Assembly: GCA_910578565.1 (NCBI GenBank)
Contig: CAJTQF010000003.1
Span: 1 to 64,000 of the forward strand
Direction: 5' to 3'
Source: an uncultured Christensenella sp.
Lineage (GTDB): Bacteria > Bacillota > Clostridia > Christensenellales > Borkfalkiaceae
DNA length: 64,000 nucleotides
This document shows positions 25,753-34,174 of the stretch, piece by piece. The position numbers and the translations under genes are program-made. Below the pieces are notes generated by a model. The model did no database searches. It was not told the origin of the DNA and saw only the letters and a program-made list of their open reading frames with translations. How positions within the stretch are numbered: position 1 is the stretch's first letter; each line of letters opens with the position of its first letter.

Positions 25753-25766
25753 TTTTAACGTTATCA
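25753..25766. promoter_or_regulatory. LacI-type operator upstream of the regulator's own promoter
   Basis: TTTTAACGTTATCA, 13 of 14 bases as in the operator at 24640. It lies 12 bp upstream of the -35 box rather than over the start, so it could act in DNA looping with 24640 (about 1.1 kb away), as an activation site, or as weak autoregulation. Confidence 0.75.
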
Positions 25767-25770
25767 TTTA

Positions 25771-25806
25771 CAAAAACCAAGAGAGCCGCCAAAACAGCAG
25801 CTCTCT
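25771..25806 (-). terminator. Intrinsic terminator of the giant SGNH lipoprotein gene
   Basis: A 10-bp stem with one G-T pair (25806-25797 with 25789-25780; AGAGAGC at its base), then TTGGTTTTTG on the minus strand, just after the stop codon at 25816. Confidence 0.8.
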
Positions 25807-25815
25807 TTTCAGCAT

Positions 25816-28800
25816 TTAAGCAAGTGATTTTATCGCGTCCCTGATAAGATTTGCCGCAAACTGCGCGCCCGCAACCGTAAGGTGAACGCCGTCGCCTACC
25901 CTGAAGAAAGGATTTAACCCGCCCGCGTCCGTATCCATTGCCGTATGCAGGTCTACCAGAGTCGCGCCCATATCCCGCGCAACGCTTACCTGTATGGGAT
26001 TAACGTCGTTTTCCACGGTGTTATGGGGAATGCCGTACGCGTTCCCTTCCAGAGTCGGGGGAGAAGTCACAAGCATTATCTTAGCGTCGGGAAAAGCCGT
26101 TTTATACGCGGTTATCAGCGCGCGGAGTTCGTTTTCGTAAACAGCCGCGGCGTTGGCCCAGCCGTTTGCGTCGTTACTGCCCAGCATTATTACGATAACG
26201 TCGGGAGCAAACGCTATGCTCCGGCTGTATTCGGACAGGTCGGCATACTTTTCCGAAGAACCGCCGAAGCCCGTAACCGAAGCCCCGTTGTGACCGAAAT
26301 TGCCTACGTTGTAACCGTCGCCCAGTTCGGTCTGAAGATATACGGGATAGCTTTCGCTGTTCCACGCGTGACCGTAAGTTATACTGTCGCCCACGCAGGC
26401 AACGCGGATTGCGTCGGGATTGGGCAAAGCCGAAGCGGTGCGTATAGCTATCTGCGGCGTCCAGGACTTCAATGCGAAATACTTTCCGTCTGCGGGAGCT
26501 ATGGGGTTGCTGTCGGTAAAACTTGCAACCTTTACGCCAGACACGTAAATATTTACAACCGTTTCGACAAGTGTTCCTTCATTATATACGTCAAAGAAAG
26601 TTATATCGAATCTTGTGAAAGTGTTTGCAGCGAATCTGGGAAATTTGGCAAGCGCCTTGCCGTCTTCACGGGTAACGGTAATGGGATTGTTGTAACCGCT
26701 CATCACGTACTTGCTGCCGTTTACGGTTTTGTCGTTAGTTGCCGAACGGAACCACATTTCAAAACCGTATTCGCCGCCGCCGTTGACCCAGAGTTCGAAC
26801 GAGATATGGGTGGTCGCGCCTATTTCCTGATACCAGTTGCCCCACTGCATAAGCACGGACTGGGTATTAGAATCGTATTTAGCCGCGTCGTTACCGTCGT
26901 TGACGATATCGTGCCAGCTGTCCGCGTTCTCAAACGAAGAGTAGTTGTTGGTCTTTGAAATTTTGTCATCCGAAAGTTTAACGGTAAACTGCAAATCAAA
27001 AGCGTGTTCGCCGTTGGACAGCACTTCCACGGTGACCACCGTTTCGCCGCGCAAAGCCTTTGCCATTACGGTAAGGACTCCGCCGCTTTCGGAAAGGTCC
27101 AGAAGCGAAGGGTTGCCGGCGCCTACGTTATAGGTGACCGTTGTGCCGTTGGCGTCTACCTTGGGGGCAAGCTGAACGGTGGCGCTGTCGGTGGTGTAGT
27201 AGCCGAGAGACAGGTCGTCAAGGTCGCCGAGTTTGATTGCCGTGTTTTTGCCTACGCGCACTATGCCGAGAGTGTTATAGGTATTGTTGCTGGTATTGCG
27301 GATAAAGTAGTAACCGCTGCCGTCGCCCACAAGGGTGATTTCTTTGAACAACCTGTCTGCGAGCCAACGGGAGTTTACGTCGGCAAGTTTTGTACCGCCC
27401 GTGTAATTGTCTGCCGTAAGGTTGTTGCCTTGATAAAGTCTTAAATAGTAGTGTCTTGACGCCGCGCCGTTGGTTACAGATACATCGGTTGAACTTTCTA
27501 TTTCGGAAATATCCACCGCGAACTTAAACGTGCCGGGTTCCGTAGCCAGATTCTGCGCCAATATTTTCTGTTTGCCCGTTCCCGAACCGTTTTCGTCAAG
27601 CAGAAGATAAACCGTTTCGGGCAGGGTGGTTTCATCCTTTAACACGCCTTCGAGAAGAAGGGTTGCCGCGCCGTCCACCGACTGTATTTCCGCTTTGGTG
27701 AGACCGTACGTATAGTCGGTTGTATAGTAAACCGCCGCACAGCCGTTGTTCGTGCCGAGATAGAAAATTTTCACTCCCGACCAGTAAATCTGCGCCATAT
27801 TCAGATCTGCGGGAGCAACGTTAACCGTTGCCGCCGTATTGTCGTTTACTTTGTATCTTAAATTGAAAGGAGTACCCGTTTTTGCGTAACCCAGAAGAGT
27901 ATCAAGCGGAAGTTTTGCAGTAAATGCGCCGCCGCTTATCTGCGCTTCAACATAGTTGTTTTCACTGCCCGCAACGTTCGTATTTATGAGATATACGTAA
28001 AGGTTGTTTACGTTTTTAACCGTGCCGCTCAAAACAAAATAGCCTTCTTCGAATTTAACGCTTTCGGGCGTTACAGTATATGAGCTGTCATAATCTTCAA
28101 CCAACAGGCTGAGCGGGTTCCAGTCCGCCCACGACTTTACGGTAATCTTTTTGTCCGTTCCAAGGAAGAAGTCTTCCTTCTTGACTGCTTCGCCGTTTGC
28201 GTTTTTAACGTTGGTGTAAAGTACGGTGTAATATTCGGTATTGTTTTCGTAGTAATCTTCGTAGTAATAAAGCCTTACGTTATACCAGCCGCTGCCCGAA
28301 GCAAGCGTTGAAAGGTCGAACTCTATTGTGAACGTGCCGTCTCCGTTTACCGTAACCGCGTGATAATAACTTGCATTCTTTTCGTCATTGCCCACGTACA
28401 GTCTTAAACCGCCGTCGTTTGTGGCGCCTTTGACAGTTAGCATTACCTTGCCGTCAACCGTTTTCATAGTGGTTTCGGTAACGTCAAGCTCGGGAATTAG
28501 TTCGCCGCCGTATGACGAAACGGTAAAGCTGAAAGTAGCTTCTCCGCCGCTTTCCCAGCTCTTTATCGTGACAAGTTTGCTGTCCGTGTTAAAGGTCTGA
28601 CCAACGGTGCAGTCCGTTTCCGCAAGGCGTACGAAATAGTAGAAAGTTTCGGTGAGATATACCCTGACGTTGTACCAGTCGGTGCTTGTAAGCTCCGCCA
28701 TATTTATTGTGCCGCTGAAATTGCCGCTTGCGTCGGGGGTCATAGAAACTTCTTTCTGTTCGCCATCCTTACCCGTTTCCACGACAAGGCGCAGCCTTGA

Positions 28801-30489
28801 AACGTCGTCCATTACGAGTTTGCCGGTAACGGTAAGATTAATCGCGTCGCCCGCAACTTCAACTTTGCCGCGCACGTCGGAAAGGCTATAAACGGGGTCG
28901 TTATATTTTTCGTCGATGTAGTTTAAAAATTCCTGCGTAAGTCCCGCTTCGCCTTCTTCCAATACCTTTGTGATTATTTCTACAAACATAGCATATCCCG
29001 CGGTATTGGGGTGAACGCCGTCTCCGAAGAGTAACGATTTGTTCTGTACAATGTTATATAAGTCTATAAGGGTGTAATCGTTTTCCGCAGCGATTTCTCT
29101 CTGGACGGGCGCGATTATGTCGCGTATGTTGTCGTTGCTTATGCCGTAAATGGACGAATACGCGTAGGGTACCGTACAGATATATATCTTCATTTCGGTA
29201 TTCACCGAAAGAATCCGGTCCAAAAGATATTCGTAAGCCGCTTTAAAACTGTCGTGGGCGGGTTTGTTTTTATCTTTCGAATCGTTTGTTCCGATATTCA
29301 GGATAGCCATATCGGGCACGATTGCCTGCACGCCCTTCCACTGGTTTTGTTCAAGCCACGCTTCACCGTCTTCGGGATCGAGTTTAACGGTTTTGCCGCT
29401 GTTGCCGAAGTTGACTACATTATATTCGCCGCCCAATACGTTCTGCAACTGCGCGGGGTAGCTCTCTGTATAGAAGTTGCCCGCGCCAGCGCCTTCGGTT
29501 ATGGACGCGCCTATGCAGGCGATTATGGGAACGTCTTTTTCCGCCGCCTTTGCAACGGGTTTAATCTGCACGTAATTGTGTGCTTCCCATACTTTTACAA
29601 CCATATAGTTACCTGTCGTAAACATAGCGGGCTGGACGTGGGTCATTACGTTGTCGGATACGGTTACGCCCGGAACGGTGTCGCCCGCGACAAGATTTGC
29701 CCTTTCGCCGTTGACGTACACTTTGACTTTGCAGACTTTTTCCGAAGTTTCGAAAACCACGTCAAAACGGTTCCATTCCGACTTTTCGTACGTGGTGTCC
29801 GAAACAACCGCCGCAGCCAATTCAGGCGCGGACGAAAGCGAAAGCCTCAATCCGCCGTATGCGTACGCCAAGCGGTAACTGTAATTGTTGCTGTTGTCTT
29901 TACTGCTCGAATTGAACCAGATGCTCCAATCGTTGGTGCCTTTCAGCATAAACGAAGCGGTCGTGTTGGTCATATCACCCATTTCGACAGCCTGGTTCAG
30001 ACGGTGGAACTTAATGGACCCGTCGTTTAAAGAATAAGGAACGTCGCCGCCGTCCTTAGCCGCGCCGTTATTGTTGGTCATATATTCCCAGTTTTCAGCC
30101 GAATAGAATTCAGAGTCAAGCTCGGTGAGCGTAGGCTCGTCTTTTTCATCGACTGTGCCGCCGTTTTTCTTCCAGGTTGCGGTGAACGTCACGTTGTTTG
30201 CAGGCATTGTAAATTCTTCTCCCGCGCCGTAAGTTTTACCGTCGTAACTCCACTTTTCAAAAGTGTAGTCCTTGCGCGAAAACGTATCTGCCGATGCAAG
30301 CGTTACTTTTGCTCCCTGTGCGTAGCTTACCGTTTCGGGAACAGTTCCCGTTGCATCTTCCGCGCCGCGCTCGTAACTTACGGTGTAAGTTTTTTCGGGT
30401 TCGTCTTTTTTACAAGCCGAAACACCCAGTACGGTACACAAAGCCGCACAAATCATCAGACAAATCAAAAAAATCTTTCTGACTTTCAT
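25816..30489 (-). CDS. Giant surface lipoprotein with two SGNH esterase domains
   Basis: 1557 residues. Lipobox VSAC with Cys26. Order: an InlB/Listeria-Bacteroides-type repeat (about 34-108; YTFEKWSYDG, FTATWKK); a lectin-like beta-sandwich (about 125-310); first SGNH/GDSL hydrolase (about 320-510) with Ser329 in IGASI, Asn402 in NIGTND, Asp490/His493 in GDGVHPNTAGY; several WYNVR-type beta-sandwich modules (about 530-1100), one matching the GH5 protein's 619-730; another lectin-like domain; second SGNH hydrolase (1361-1557) with Ser1369 in VGDSI, Asn1439 in LGSND, Asp1533/His1536 in GDGVHLTVAG. Both triads look intact. SGNH enzymes of this kind remove acetyl or other acyl groups from polysaccharides. 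Monocistronic, with its own promoter and a double LacI-type operator. Confidence 0.9.
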   Translation of the reverse strand: MKVRKIFLICLMICAALCTVLGVSACKKDEPEKTYTVSYERGAEDATGTVPETVSYAQGAKVTLASADTFSRKDYTFEKWSYDGKTYGAGEEFTMPANNVTFTATWKKNGGTVDEKDEPTLTELDSEFYSAENWEYMTNNNGAAKDGGDVPYSLNDGSIKFHRLNQAVEMGDMTNTTASFMLKGTNDWSIWFNSSSKDNSNNYSYRLAYAYGGLRLSLSSAPELAAAVVSDTTYEKSEWNRFDVVFETSEKVCKVKVYVNGERANLVAGDTVPGVTVSDNVMTHVQPAMFTTGNYMVVKVWEAHNYVQIKPVAKAAEKDVPIIACIGASITEGAGAGNFYTESYPAQLQNVLGGEYNVVNFGNSGKTVKLDPEDGEAWLEQNQWKGVQAIVPDMAILNIGTNDSKDKNKPAHDSFKAAYEYLLDRILSVNTEMKIYICTVPYAYSSIYGISNDNIRDIIAPVQREIAAENDYTLIDLYNIVQNKSLLFGDGVHPNTAGYAMFVEIITKVLEEGEAGLTQEFLNYIDEKYNDPVYSLSDVRGKVEVAGDAINLTVTGKLVMDDVSRLRLVVETGKDGEQKEVSMTPDASGNFSGTINMAELTSTDWYNVRVYLTETFYYFVRLAETDCTVGQTFNTDSKLVTIKSWESGGEATFSFTVSSYGGELIPELDVTETTMKTVDGKVMLTVKGATNDGGLRLYVGNDEKNASYYHAVTVNGDGTFTIEFDLSTLASGSGWYNVRLYYYEDYYENNTEYYTVLYTNVKNANGEAVKKEDFFLGTDKKITVKSWADWNPLSLLVEDYDSSYTVTPESVKFEEGYFVLSGTVKNVNNLYVYLINTNVAGSENNYVEAQISGGAFTAKLPLDTLLGYAKTGTPFNLRYKVNDNTAATVNVAPADLNMAQIYWSGVKIFYLGTNNGCAAVYYTTDYTYGLTKAEIQSVDGAATLLLEGVLKDETTLPETVYLLLDENGSGTGKQKILAQNLATEPGTFKFAVDISEIESSTDVSVTNGAASRHYYLRLYQGNNLTADNYTGGTKLADVNSRWLADRLFKEITLVGDGSGYYFIRNTSNNTYNTLGIVRVGKNTAIKLGDLDDLSLGYYTTDSATVQLAPKVDANGTTVTYNVGAGNPSLLDLSESGGVLTVMAKALRGETVVTVEVLSNGEHAFDLQFTVKLSDDKISKTNNYSSFENADSWHDIVNDGNDAAKYDSNTQSVLMQWGNWYQEIGATTHISFELWVNGGGEYGFEMWFRSATNDKTVNGSKYVMSGYNNPITVTREDGKALAKFPRFAANTFTRFDITFFDVYNEGTLVETVVNIYVSGVKVASFTDSNPIAPADGKYFALKSWTPQIAIRTASALPNPDAIRVACVGDSITYGHAWNSESYPVYLQTELGDGYNVGNFGHNGASVTGFGGSSEKYADLSEYSRSIAFAPDVIVIMLGSNDANGWANAAAVYENELRALITAYKTAFPDAKIMLVTSPPTLEGNAYGIPHNTVENDVNPIQVSVARDMGATLVDLHTAMDTDAGGLNPFFRVGDGVHLTVAGAQFAANLIRDAIKSLA

Positions 30490-30531
30490 TTTCCCTACTT
30501 CCTCCTGATTTTGTCAACTGCGACAATATTT

Positions 30532-30545
30532 TGATAACGTTATCT
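30532..30545. promoter_or_regulatory. LacI-type operator, SGNH gene, proximal copy
   Basis: TGATAACGTTATCT, same core as the operators at 24640 and 25753. It abuts the second copy, sharing one base. Confidence 0.8.
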
Positions 30546-30558
30546 GTTAACGTTATCA
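30545..30558. promoter_or_regulatory. LacI-type operator, SGNH gene, distal copy
   Basis: TGTTAACGTTATCA, identical to the operator of the ABC operon at 24640-24653. It lies immediately downstream of the -10 box. Confidence 0.85.
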
Positions 30559-30560
30559 TT

Positions 30561-30589
30561 ATACTAACAAAATATATTCTCACTGTCAA
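30561..30589 (-). promoter_or_regulatory. Promoter of the giant SGNH lipoprotein gene
   Basis: On the minus strand TTGACA (30589-30584), 17 bp, TAGTAT (30566-30561), followed directly by the tandem operator. The layout is the same as at the ABC operon. Confidence 0.75.
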
Positions 30590-30765
30590 TACATTTTTTA
30601 ATATTTCTCAAAATTTGTTATTTATTTACAGATGGAGTCACTATGCAAATATTTCCAAACCCGCTTTACGGCTGCTTTTTACGCAAAAAAACAACCCCCG
30701 TTAAAGCGCACTTCCCATAGGGATAAAAAACTAAATTTTTTAGAGTTGCACTTTCAAGTGAAGAC

Positions 30766-30798
30766 AAAAGCTCTCGAACAATTTGTTCGAGAGCTTTT
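30766..30798 (-). terminator. Intrinsic terminator of the immunity-like gene cluster
   Basis: An almost perfect 33-base palindrome (AAAAGCTCTCGAACAA and its complement around one base). Read on the minus strand it ends the cluster whose last gene stops at 30832, with TTTT in the 3' arm. Confidence 0.8.
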
Positions 30799-30831
30799 AA
30801 CTACACGTTATTTACAAAGATAAATTGAAAT

Positions 30832-31170
30832 TTAACAGTTTTTACATATTATAAGTGCGCAATCTTTTTCAATACGAAAATTCGCCCATTTCCTTCCTAT
30901 TTGTCGCACAAAATAGTTTTCATCGTCCGTGAAAATCTGTTTTGTCATAAATCGTAACAGGTTTATCGCATCGGCAGACTCTTTCAACACAATTTCGCGC
31001 GTACTCCAACCGTCTGTTACAGGCGAATATATTTCGTGAATCATATCATAAAACAACTCTTTTCCGTTGATTGGTGTTTTTCTTATTAAGTCCGCCCTTC
31101 TGTCGCAATTGAGCATACTTTTTAACAGGTCATATTGTTTGGCGTCAAGCGTTATTTCACATATTTCCAT
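30832..31170 (-). CDS. Small protein of unknown function in immunity-like cluster
   Basis: 112 residues, soluble, with no signal peptide or membrane segment. I do not recognise the family. Visible: a mixed alpha/beta pattern, Lys/Asp-rich N-terminal half (LDAKQYDLLKSMLNCDRR), a Trp pair (DGWSTREIV, KWANFRIE) and a final hydrophobic strand with two Cys (CALIICKNC). The ATG follows AAGGAACG. Last gene of a four-gene, AT-richer cluster that includes an Imm5-like protein; the size and company are those of a polymorphic-toxin immunity protein, but that is inference. Confidence 0.7.
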   Translation of the reverse strand: MEICEITLDAKQYDLLKSMLNCDRRADLIRKTPINGKELFYDMIHEIYSPVTDGWSTREIVLKESADAINLLRFMTKQIFTDDENYFVRQIGRKWANFRIEKDCALIICKNC

Positions 31171-31180
31171 TTTACGTTCC

Positions 31181-31870
31181 TTATTTGACCGATTTATTTA
31201 ACAATGAAACCAACTTTTTATAAGTAATATCATACTCTTCCAATATGCCGGCTTTCAAATCTTCGTACAAAGCCGCGCCATCTTCATCTGTTTGTTTATC
31301 CAAATCCGCCTTTGATTTAATGCCGCGGCTTTGCAAAATATCTATAACGGCTTGTTTCAGCGGTACGGACTTACCGAGAACTTTTTTGTATAATTCTGGA
31401 TAAGTGGAAATCGCGTCTTTGTTTCCTTTGTTCTTATATTCACTTAAAATATTGAGAAGCATTCGCAAATTTTCGCGGTTCGCATTTTCGGCAAAGTTCA
31501 AAAGCGGCGATAGTTTTGTATCTTGCTGAATATCCAAAAACCAAATGCTTGTTAATATACTATTGATAGTCCAATAATCGGTTTCGGTAAAAAGCTCGTT
31601 CAATAAAAACGAAAAACCTTTTTCGTCAAAATTATTATTTAATATTTTAGCATATATAAACCGTGCGGCTCTACGCACTTCACGTTCCCCGTCGCTTTCG
31701 CCACGGTGTTCGTCGATAATCTGCTCCAATATAGGCAACAAAGCGGTATCGCTTAATTTTTCCGCTTCACGCTTTGCTTTCCAAGACTCCATTTCCCTAC
31801 TAACCCTGATTTCGGGTTCAGGCGGGGTATTCATTCTTTCAATCAAATTTTCCAACTGCGTTTTGTTCAT
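31181..31870 (-). CDS. Helical-repeat protein of unknown function in immunity-like cluster
   Basis: 229 residues, soluble and almost wholly alpha-helical. Pairs of helices such as REVRRAARFIYAKILNN, FSFLLNELFTETDYWTIN and RENLRMLLNILSEYKNKG look HEAT-like. Helical-repeat proteins of this length are common among contact-dependent and polymorphic-toxin immunity proteins, but no named family is claimed. The start codon overlaps the stop of the Imm5-like gene by 4 bases (ATGA), so translation is coupled. Confidence 0.7.
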   Translation of the reverse strand: MNKTQLENLIERMNTPPEPEIRVSREMESWKAKREAEKLSDTALLPILEQIIDEHRGESDGEREVRRAARFIYAKILNNNFDEKGFSFLLNELFTETDYWTINSILTSIWFLDIQQDTKLSPLLNFAENANRENLRMLLNILSEYKNKGNKDAISTYPELYKKVLGKSVPLKQAVIDILQSRGIKSKADLDKQTDEDGAALYEDLKAGILEEYDITYKKLVSLLNKSVK

Positions 31871-33351
31871 AACTTTTTCCGCTGTTCAATTTGCATATAA
31901 ATCGGCTGTCCGTTTTCCATAAAACATTTAAATCGGAAATCTCTTACCTCAAATTCCACTATGCCTTCATCTTCTTTAAGTACAGCTCTGTAGCCGGTAT
32001 CATCATTCATATTTTTAGTGTATTGCACAAACTTCAAAAAAGGAAAGCGGAAAACAAAAAAATTTGATAAAAACTGCCTTAAATCAAGCCTGTAAATACC
32101 GTTTGCTTTATCAATCCAACCCGTGTCGACAAGACCGAGTTCTTCTTTTTTGTTTTCTATTTCTTCAAGCGTACTGCAATTTTTGCCGTTTATGATAATT
32201 TCGTCCGCCCAAACTTTACAGTATTTTATTACAGTTCTTCGCTCTAATTCTTCCAGCAGTTTCTCCAACCTGCCTTCTCCCTTTATATACCGCTTTACCC
32301 CGTCTTTATAATTTCGATAACCGTTCGGAATATTATAAATCCATTCTTTGGGGTGGTCGGGGCATCTAAATTGTAAACATAAACGCGTTATGTCAATTTG
32401 CGGATATTTTTTCGGGACAGCAAACTCGTCCCAGTCAAGACCTCTGTCTGCAAAAAAACATTCGATATTATAAACCGGTTTTTTACAAACAGGGCAAATA
32501 CCGTATTCTTGCGGCAGTCTTGCCGTAATTTGGTAGATATCGAAATATTCGGTTTTGTCGTACTTGTCGGTTTTTTTGTTGTAATATGTAATTTCGCTTT
32601 CGCCTTTTATATTGTAGACGTATTCGCCGACACCCAAAAATTCGCAAAAGCTTTCAAGCGTTACTTCTTCGGGTACGGGCTTCGGTGGATTTTGTTTTTC
32701 CTTAAACGCTTTTATATATCTGGGCGGGAAACGGTAATTTTCCAAGCCCGCAATTTTTGCGGCTTCTTCCAAATACCATGCCCAAAAGCGCATTTCGCGT
32801 ACAACATATTTTCCGTTGTCGCCGTCGGTATAAGCGTTGCTCCATGCGACACACGCTTCTTTTGCCGCATCTCTTTCGTATGCGTCTATATCTTCATCAG
32901 TCAAGTCGCTGTCCCACGGCTCTAAATATGACTCGTCTTCCAAAGCTACGACCATTGCATCCCAAGCGGCGACAGCGGCCGAGGCGGATTTCCTGTATTC
33001 ATCGATGGCGTTCATGAAATCGTCGATAGTAGATTGTTTCCGTTCTAACTGCAATTCTTTAATCGTTATTTTACCGTCTAAGTAAGCAAGGCTCTTTTTA
33101 ATTAAATTTTGCGGACTTTTGTCATCGGGGTAGACAGAACACCACATAGGCATTACTTTTTGCGCACATGCAAGCGCAAGGTACGCACGCTTTTTAAGCG
33201 GTTCCGTCAATGAACGCGGCTTTAACGAATCGCGTTTGCGCGGTTCGAGTGAACCCATAGTCTGCCAAATTTTTCGCCGTGCGGTCAGACTGAGTTTTCC
33301 GCTTTCCGCAATTTCTTTTTCAGCTTGTCTGAATACTTCGATACAATCCAT
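31867..33351 (-). CDS. Imm5-like immunity protein with C-terminal zinc-binding-type extension
   Basis: 494 residues from the ATG at 33351; no good ribosome binding site is visible, and a longer frame to 33483 would overlap the upstream gene. Residues about 50-170 read like the Imm5 immunity family: LALACAQKVMPMWCSVYPDD, then a KSLAYLDGKI segment, AAWDAMVVAL, and EACVAWSNAY. The C-terminal 320 residues are outside the usual Imm5 and contain ICPVCKKPVYNIECFF and CLQFRCPDHPKEW, a Cys pattern able to hold a metal. Imm5 proteins protect against toxins of neighbouring cells; no toxin gene is present here. Second gene of the cluster. Confidence 0.7.
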   Translation of the reverse strand: MDCIEVFRQAEKEIAESGKLSLTARRKIWQTMGSLEPRKRDSLKPRSLTEPLKKRAYLALACAQKVMPMWCSVYPDDKSPQNLIKKSLAYLDGKITIKELQLERKQSTIDDFMNAIDEYRKSASAAVAAWDAMVVALEDESYLEPWDSDLTDEDIDAYERDAAKEACVAWSNAYTDGDNGKYVVREMRFWAWYLEEAAKIAGLENYRFPPRYIKAFKEKQNPPKPVPEEVTLESFCEFLGVGEYVYNIKGESEITYYNKKTDKYDKTEYFDIYQITARLPQEYGICPVCKKPVYNIECFFADRGLDWDEFAVPKKYPQIDITRLCLQFRCPDHPKEWIYNIPNGYRNYKDGVKRYIKGEGRLEKLLEELERRTVIKYCKVWADEIIINGKNCSTLEEIENKKEELGLVDTGWIDKANGIYRLDLRQFLSNFFVFRFPFLKFVQYTKNMNDDTGYRAVLKEDEGIVEFEVRDFRFKCFMENGQPIYMQIEQRKKL

Positions 33352-33406
33352 AATATTATTTGTCGAATTTTTTCTTACTGCATATAGCGATATTATTTCA
33401 ACACGG

Positions 33407-33901
33407 TCAATCTTCCATATCGGAAAACGGAATTTTTCCGTGAAGCTCGATAGCGCGCCGCCCCGTCGGCGTTCCGTCGTCATTGATTTCCATAAGGCGC
33501 ATCTTTTTTATTTTTGAACAATCTATTTCGTCGAAAACGTCTGCGTATTCCGCAGACTCTTGGTCGCCGAGTTGATATAAGATGCACTCAACGGCTTCCT
33601 GAACTCTTTCAAATGCAAATTTTTCTATGCTTTCTATCGAAGCACCTTCTTTTATTAGCGCGGATACTTCGGGAATTCTTTCGTCAAGGACGCCTTGCTC
33701 TATGTATTCTTTTATCATATTTGCAAAACCGCCCCTATGAAATTCAAGGTGGTCACTAATCGGCTTTAAAAAGCGAAAAGAAGGAAGAACGGCAAAATAT
33801 TCGTTTTCCAATTTCAATTCCCACTCCGCCCATTCTTTTTGCAGACCGAATTTTTCCATTACGTTCAACTTTTCTTTAAAAGTCATTTCTTTGTCTTTCA
33901 T
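33407..33901 (-). CDS. Small acidic protein, first gene of immunity-like cluster
   Basis: 164 residues. Two ATGs are possible (33907 and 33901); the second is preferred because GGAG lies 7 bases before it. Soluble, helix-rich, acidic. Recognisable only by segments: LNVMEKFGLQKEWAEWELK, DHLEFHRGGFANMIKEYIEQ, ERVQEAVECILYQLGDQE. I do not recognise the family. It begins a cluster of four genes with a promoter whose -10 box lies between the arms of a 10-bp inverted repeat. Confidence 0.7.
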   Translation of the reverse strand: MKDKEMTFKEKLNVMEKFGLQKEWAEWELKLENEYFAVLPSFRFLKPISDHLEFHRGGFANMIKEYIEQGVLDERIPEVSALIKEGASIESIEKFAFERVQEAVECILYQLGDQESAEYADVFDEIDCSKIKKMRLMEINDDGTPTGRRAIELHGKIPFSDMED

Positions 33902-33934
33902 TGCCATTCTCCTTTTTGCAACTCCAAATTACTG

Positions 33935-33977
33935 TTTATCGTGCAATCATTATAGCACGATAAATTAACGAACGCAA
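33935..33977 (-). promoter_or_regulatory. Promoter with inverted-repeat operator, immunity-like cluster
   Basis: On the minus strand TTGCGT (33977-33972), 17 bp, TATAAT (33954-33949). The -10 box sits exactly between the arms of a perfect 10-bp inverted repeat (TTTATCGTGC and GCACGATAAA, 33935-33944 and 33955-33964), a likely repressor site. Confidence 0.7.
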
Positions 33978-34069
33978 CCGATTGAATTTTTGCGAGATAT
34001 ATAAAACATATCTATATCTCACTATGCTACGAGTAGCCAAGTTCGTCCACACAGTGAAAAATATAAGAA

Positions 34070-34094
34070 AAGGCGCGGCTTAATGCCACGCCTT
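34070..34094 (-). terminator. Intrinsic terminator of the DUF11 operon
   Basis: AAGGCGTGGC pairs with GCCGCGCCTT (one mismatch) around ATTAA, then TTCTTAT on the minus strand, 81 bp after the stop codon at 34175. Between them (about 34111-34155) a second inverted repeat, CGGTTTACCG with CGGTAAACGG, is also present. Confidence 0.7.
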
Positions 34095-34174
34095 AATCTC
34101 TACATCCTGCGGTTTACCGAACATTCCCTATGAGAACTACGGTAAACGGGAGTCGTTTTTTATAAACTGTTTAT

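Larger units (their letters stand above)
30490..30831. other. 342-bp regulatory intergenic region
   Basis: It holds the promoter and two operators of the giant SGNH gene (30532-30589) and the terminator of the next gene to the right (30766-30798). Between about 30600 and 30760 I see AT-rich sequence with nothing recognisable. Confidence 0.7.

Noticed and set aside
25945..26958. 337-residue plus-strand frame opposite the SGNH giant
   Set aside because: Antisense shadow of a clear protein whose SGNH motifs fix the true frame.
33352..33483. Extended start of the Imm5-like gene
   Set aside because: It would overlap the preceding gene, and the added residues are the out-of-frame reading of that gene's end.
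30490..34000. Prophage remnant
   Set aside because: Although AT-richer and of unknown function, the genes show no phage structural, integrase or replication motifs.
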